A stretch of DNA of 43,326 nucleotides from a virus. The DNA is taken from the IMG/VR virus record IMGVR_UViG_3300021963_000240, positions 1 to 43,326 of that record; one strand, given 5' to 3'. Positions 40,911-43,326 of this stretch are shown here, in pieces; the first letter of the stretch is position 1; each line of letters begins with the position of its first letter. The notes beneath the pieces were generated by a model. The model was not told the origin of the DNA, did not search any database, and worked only from the letters and a program-made list of their open reading frames with translations. A program made the translations under genes and the position numbers.

Positions 40911-42208
40911 GAGCAGGAGTAGCAGGGATAAACGCTGCTACTAAGTTAGTAGACAATGGATATGATGGTAGTTTAATTACAATCATAGATAAAGGTAATG
41001 ATCCAATCAATCGTTTACCTGAAGAAGTAATGACAGGAATGTTAGGTGCTGGAGGTTGGAGTGATGGTAAATTAACTTATCATACTGCAATTGGTGGACA
41101 GTTAGCTAAATACTGTGGTGAAGAAAAAGCAATGGATTTAATGAAACAAGTAGTAGATAACTTTACTCGTTTTCATCCTAAACCAGAAGAAATCTTTATG
41201 TCTGATCCACAAGAAGAACCTGAATTTATTAAACCGTATTTTGGTTTAAGAATGTTTCCTGTATGGCATATTGGTTCAAATTATTTACATGAGATTGCTA
41301 AAACATGGTATCAATATCTATTAGATAAGGGTGTTAGATTTGAATGGAATACAACTGTTATTAACATTGATTTCCAGAAACAAGATATTACAACAGTATG
41401 TGAAAATCCTAAATTAGCAGAGTATTATAATTACGATGAATTAATATTCGCAGTAGGTAAATCAGGTATTGATTTCGCTCAACATTTATCAAATCTATAT
41501 GAATTACCAACTGAACCTAAATCAGTACAAATTGGTGTTCGATTTGAAGCACCACAAAAATATTTCCAAAAACTAATTGATGTTAGTTATGATTTTAAAT
41601 TATATCAAAAATTTGATAATGTATCTTTAAGATCATTCTGTACTAATAATAATGCCGCTTATGTCGCTGTAGAAGAAACATATGGTGATTTAAGTTATAA
41701 TGGCCATGCTAAGAAAGGTGAGGAATTTAGAAACGATATGACTAACTTTGGTATTTTAATGGAAATTAAAGGTATTGAAGATCCATTTAAATGGAGTAGA
41801 GATGTAGTTAGTAAATTACAAACTGATGGAAAAGGATTATATTATAGTCCATCTAGAACTGTAAGTAAAACATCTGAAGGTACAGATGTAACAGCTTATC
41901 AAATTGAGTTTTTAGATGGATTTAAAGAAGCAATGGGTGAATATGCTGATTATGTTTTAAACTTTATTGATGATATGAATAAAGTATTTGAATTTGGCGA
42001 TGATTGGGGTATGTATATTCCTGAAGTGAAGTACTTATCACCTGAACCATTAGTTAATTATCATAATTTATCATTAACAACTTATCCAAATGTTTACTTT
42101 GTAGGAGATGCTTTAAGTGCTCGTGGTATCACAGTATCAGGTGCTCATGGTATTTATGTAGCTGAAAAATTAATTCAACTTAGTCATCTTAAAGACTTAA
42201 CACAATAA
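40886..42208 (+). CDS. FAD-dependent dehydrogenase (COG2509-like), 440 aa
   Basis: An N-terminal Rossmann dinucleotide-binding motif GAGVAG at residues 9-14 follows the strand KKIVIV. A Gly-rich GMLGAGGWSDGKL segment at about residues 50-62 and a C-terminal FAD-contacting motif YFVGDALSARGITVSGAHG are typical of FAD-dependent dehydrogenases similar to COG2509. The substrate is unknown. It is not a standard T4-like gene, so it may have come from a host as an auxiliary metabolic gene. The ATG lies 25 bases inside the end of the previous gene, which suggests translational coupling. Confidence 0.82.
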   Translation: MDKKIVIVGAGVAGINAATKLVDNGYDGSLITIIDKGNDPINRLPEEVMTGMLGAGGWSDGKLTYHTAIGGQLAKYCGEEKAMDLMKQVVDNFTRFHPKPEEIFMSDPQEEPEFIKPYFGLRMFPVWHIGSNYLHEIAKTWYQYLLDKGVRFEWNTTVINIDFQKQDITTVCENPKLAEYYNYDELIFAVGKSGIDFAQHLSNLYELPTEPKSVQIGVRFEAPQKYFQKLIDVSYDFKLYQKFDNVSLRSFCTNNNAAYVAVEETYGDLSYNGHAKKGEEFRNDMTNFGILMEIKGIEDPFKWSRDVVSKLQTDGKGLYYSPSRTVSKTSEGTDVTAYQIEFLDGFKEAMGEYADYVLNFIDDMNKVFEFGDDWGMYIPEVKYLSPEPLVNYHNLSLTTYPNVYFVGDALSARGITVSGAHGIYVAEKLIQLSHLKDLTQ

Positions 42209-42258
42209 TTATGCTTTTAACCTCAATAAATAAATTATATTTAATTAAATAAAATAAT

Positions 42259-42489
42259 ATGGCTAAAGATACAGGAGTAAAACGAATGAAAACAGTTGAT
42301 GGTAAAATTGTTTACCATCTAGACGGTAAATTACATAATTGGGAAGAACCAGCGATAATTCATCCAGATGGTAAAAAAGAATATTGGTTATTTGGTATTC
42401 AATACACTAAAGATGAATTTATGGATCGTAAACGTGATTCAAATGGTGTACCACCAGCAAAGGACCCGAAATATGATACACGTCTCTAA
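42259..42489 (+). CDS. Small conserved phage protein with HxDGKxH-type repeat, 76 aa
   Basis: The segment YHLDGKLHNWEEPAIIHPDG, then KKEYWLFGIQYTKDEFMDRK follows a pattern seen in small phage proteins: DGKLHN-x-EGPA, DGK-EYW, G-x-x-YTKEEF. The family is beta-rich with repeated turns. Function unknown. It is preceded by a 50-base AT-rich gap (42209-42258) with no clear promoter apart from AT stretches. Confidence 0.66.
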   Translation: MAKDTGVKRMKTVDGKIVYHLDGKLHNWEEPAIIHPDGKKEYWLFGIQYTKDEFMDRKRDSNGVPPAKDPKYDTRL

Positions 42490-42493
42490 TTAA

Positions 42494-42501
42494 TATTTAT
42501 A
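42494..42501 (+). promoter_or_regulatory. TATTTATA element
   Basis: In the 25-base gap before the kinase gene, 13 bases before the ATG at 42515. Confidence 0.45.
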
Positions 42502-42514
42502 TCAAATACACAGT

Positions 42515-43036
42515 ATGAAAATAGGATTATGTGGTACAATGTCAGTTGGTAAAACAACGTTAGTTAAAGCGTTGTCAAAAACTGCTGAATTTAAAAATTA
42601 TAAAACTGCTACTGAACGTAGTAAGTATTTACGCGATTTAGGTATTCCATTAAATACTGATTCGACTGTTAATGGTCAATTTGTATTTTTAGCTGAACGT
42701 GCTAGTGAATTATTACATGAAAATATATTGACAGATAGAACAATATGGGATGTATGTTCATTTACAATGTTAGCTAAATCTATTGGAACGCATAATAAAT
42801 CTCAGTTTGTAAATGCAGCGATGACATTAAGAGATCAATATGATATTGTATTCTATATTGAACCTGTTGGTGTGGAAATGGAAGATAATGGTGTAAGAGA
42901 GACAAATCTTGAATATAGAGCTGATATTAATCAAGAAATATTGCGTCTGTTAGCATTATTTCCGCCTAAAAAATTGGTGATATTACATGGTCCAACTAAA
43001 GATCGTGTTAAAACTGTATTAGACGCTTTAAAATAA
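42515..43036 (+). CDS. P-loop NTPase/kinase (AAA_28 or NadR-like), 173 aa
   Basis: Walker A is GTMSVGKTT at residues 7-15 after the strand KIGLC. A NILTDRTIWDVCSFTMLAKS segment with the D-R pair resembles the DR(S/T)-type motif of nucleotide and nicotinamide-riboside kinases. The Arg near VRETNLEYRADI could serve in the lid. It may phosphorylate a nucleotide or nucleoside in the phage precursor pathway. The C-terminal part ends with a typical strand and helix (KLVILHGPTKDRVKTVLDAL). Confidence 0.78.
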   Translation: MKIGLCGTMSVGKTTLVKALSKTAEFKNYKTATERSKYLRDLGIPLNTDSTVNGQFVFLAERASELLHENILTDRTIWDVCSFTMLAKSIGTHNKSQFVNAAMTLRDQYDIVFYIEPVGVEMEDNGVRETNLEYRADINQEILRLLALFPPKKLVILHGPTKDRVKTVLDALK

Positions 43037-43038
43037 AA

Positions 43039-43046
43039 TATTTATT
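43039..43046 (+). promoter_or_regulatory. TATTTATT element
   Basis: A one-base variant of the TATTTATA element in the 29-base gap after the kinase gene, 19 bases before the ATG at 43066. Confidence 0.4.
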
Positions 43047-43065
43047 AACATAACAATAACAAATC

Positions 43066-43326
43066 ATGGCAGATTTCGATTACAAAAAGTTTATAACTGA
43101 AGCAAAACTTAAAATTAAAGTTCCTGTAAAGGAAATGGCACGTATTGCTAAAGAAAAATATAAATTAAACCCTGACTTTCCAGAAATTAAAGATAGAATT
43201 AAAAATCCATCAGGATACAAGACAGATAGAAAACAACAAGTAATTAACTACTTTATAGCTCAAGCTAAAGAACAAGGTATCAAACCATTTGATGTTGAGT
43301 TATTAAAGAGCGATATTGAAAAAAAT
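43066..43326 (+). CDS. Tagged protein, N-terminal part (3' end outside window)
   Basis: The frame is open from the ATG to the window end (87 codons). The N-terminus MADFDYKKFITEAKLK has I-T-E at residues 10-12 and is the closest match in the window to the T4 capsid-targeting sequence (MKTYQEFIAEA in internal proteins). The next part is Lys-rich and helical (KVPVKEMARIAKEKYKLN, then DRIKNPSGYKTDRKQQVINY). The function is unknown. The leader is AACAATAACAAATC and a TATTTATT element lies 19 bases before the start. Confidence 0.66.
   Translation, partial: MADFDYKKFITEAKLKIKVPVKEMARIAKEKYKLNPDFPEIKDRIKNPSGYKTDRKQQVINYFIAQAKEQGIKPFDVELLKSDIEKN

Noticed and set aside
1-43326. tRNA genes, integrase or attachment sites
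   Set aside because: I looked for T-loop patterns such as GTTCGAATC with pairing arms, and for tyrosine or serine recombinase motifs, and found none. A covariance search was not possible here.

Overview
The window is part of the genome of a T4-like myovirus (Caudoviricetes), and its host is probably a bacterium of the phylum Bacteroidota. The T4-type hallmarks are a gp25 baseplate wedge protein followed directly by a gp6-like wedge protein, a gp61-like primase, a gp55-like late sigma factor, and recurrent TATTTATA/TATAAATA elements in the short gaps between genes. The Bacteroidota assignment is an inference. It rests on very AT-rich DNA, start codons preceded by A-rich leaders (often AAAGTTATG or similar) without Shine-Dalgarno sequences, and a duplicated promoter that resembles the Bacteroidota TTG / TAnnTTT pattern. 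Every gene I accept lies on the + strand. I see no tRNA, CRISPR array, insertion sequence, integrase or attachment site.

Layout. (1) 1-4849: the end of a RecA/RadA-like ATPase, four small or unknown genes, then a VWA-type metallopeptidase-like protein and a MoxR-like AAA+ ATPase. A terminator and a roughly 240-base stretch with at best one weak small ORF follow. (2) 5091-7395: a glutaredoxin-like protein, a small protein, an HD-domain hydrolase, a membrane-anchored small protein and the gp55-like sigma factor. (3) 7432-26557: the virion module. It holds a baseplate spike or hub region with an M15-like peptidase, gp25, gp6, a GH19 endolysin, DNRLRE-like and LamG-like structural proteins, and three adhesin-like proteins with Pro/Thr/Ser-rich linkers. 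(4) 26568-28753: a GIY-YIG-like nuclease, the primase and a PD-(D/E)XK nuclease, closed by a strong terminator. (5) 28848-30050: two copies of one promoter cassette driving small, probably early, genes, ending with a protein that carries three AT-hooks. (6) 30065-40298: a run of compact, often overlapping genes. Most encode proteins whose N-terminus is a short basic/hydrophobic peptide ending in [I/L]-x-E. (7) 40416-43326: a conserved phage protein, an FAD-dependent dehydrogenase, a small conserved protein, a P-loop kinase, and the start of another protein with the N-terminal tag.

The most interesting signal is region 6. Eleven proteins here and at the right edge have an [I/L]-x-E site within about 20 residues of the N-terminus. 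This resembles the T4 capsid-targeting sequence and the gp21 prohead-protease cleavage rule. My reading is that these are candidates for proteins packaged inside the head and delivered with the DNA. They include a P-loop kinase, a nucleotidyltransferase-metallopeptidase-HAD fusion, a two-helix membrane protein and a zinc-ribbon protein; a Dps-like protein and a possible ferredoxin-like-fold protein carry weaker versions of the tag. This is inferred from sequence pattern alone.
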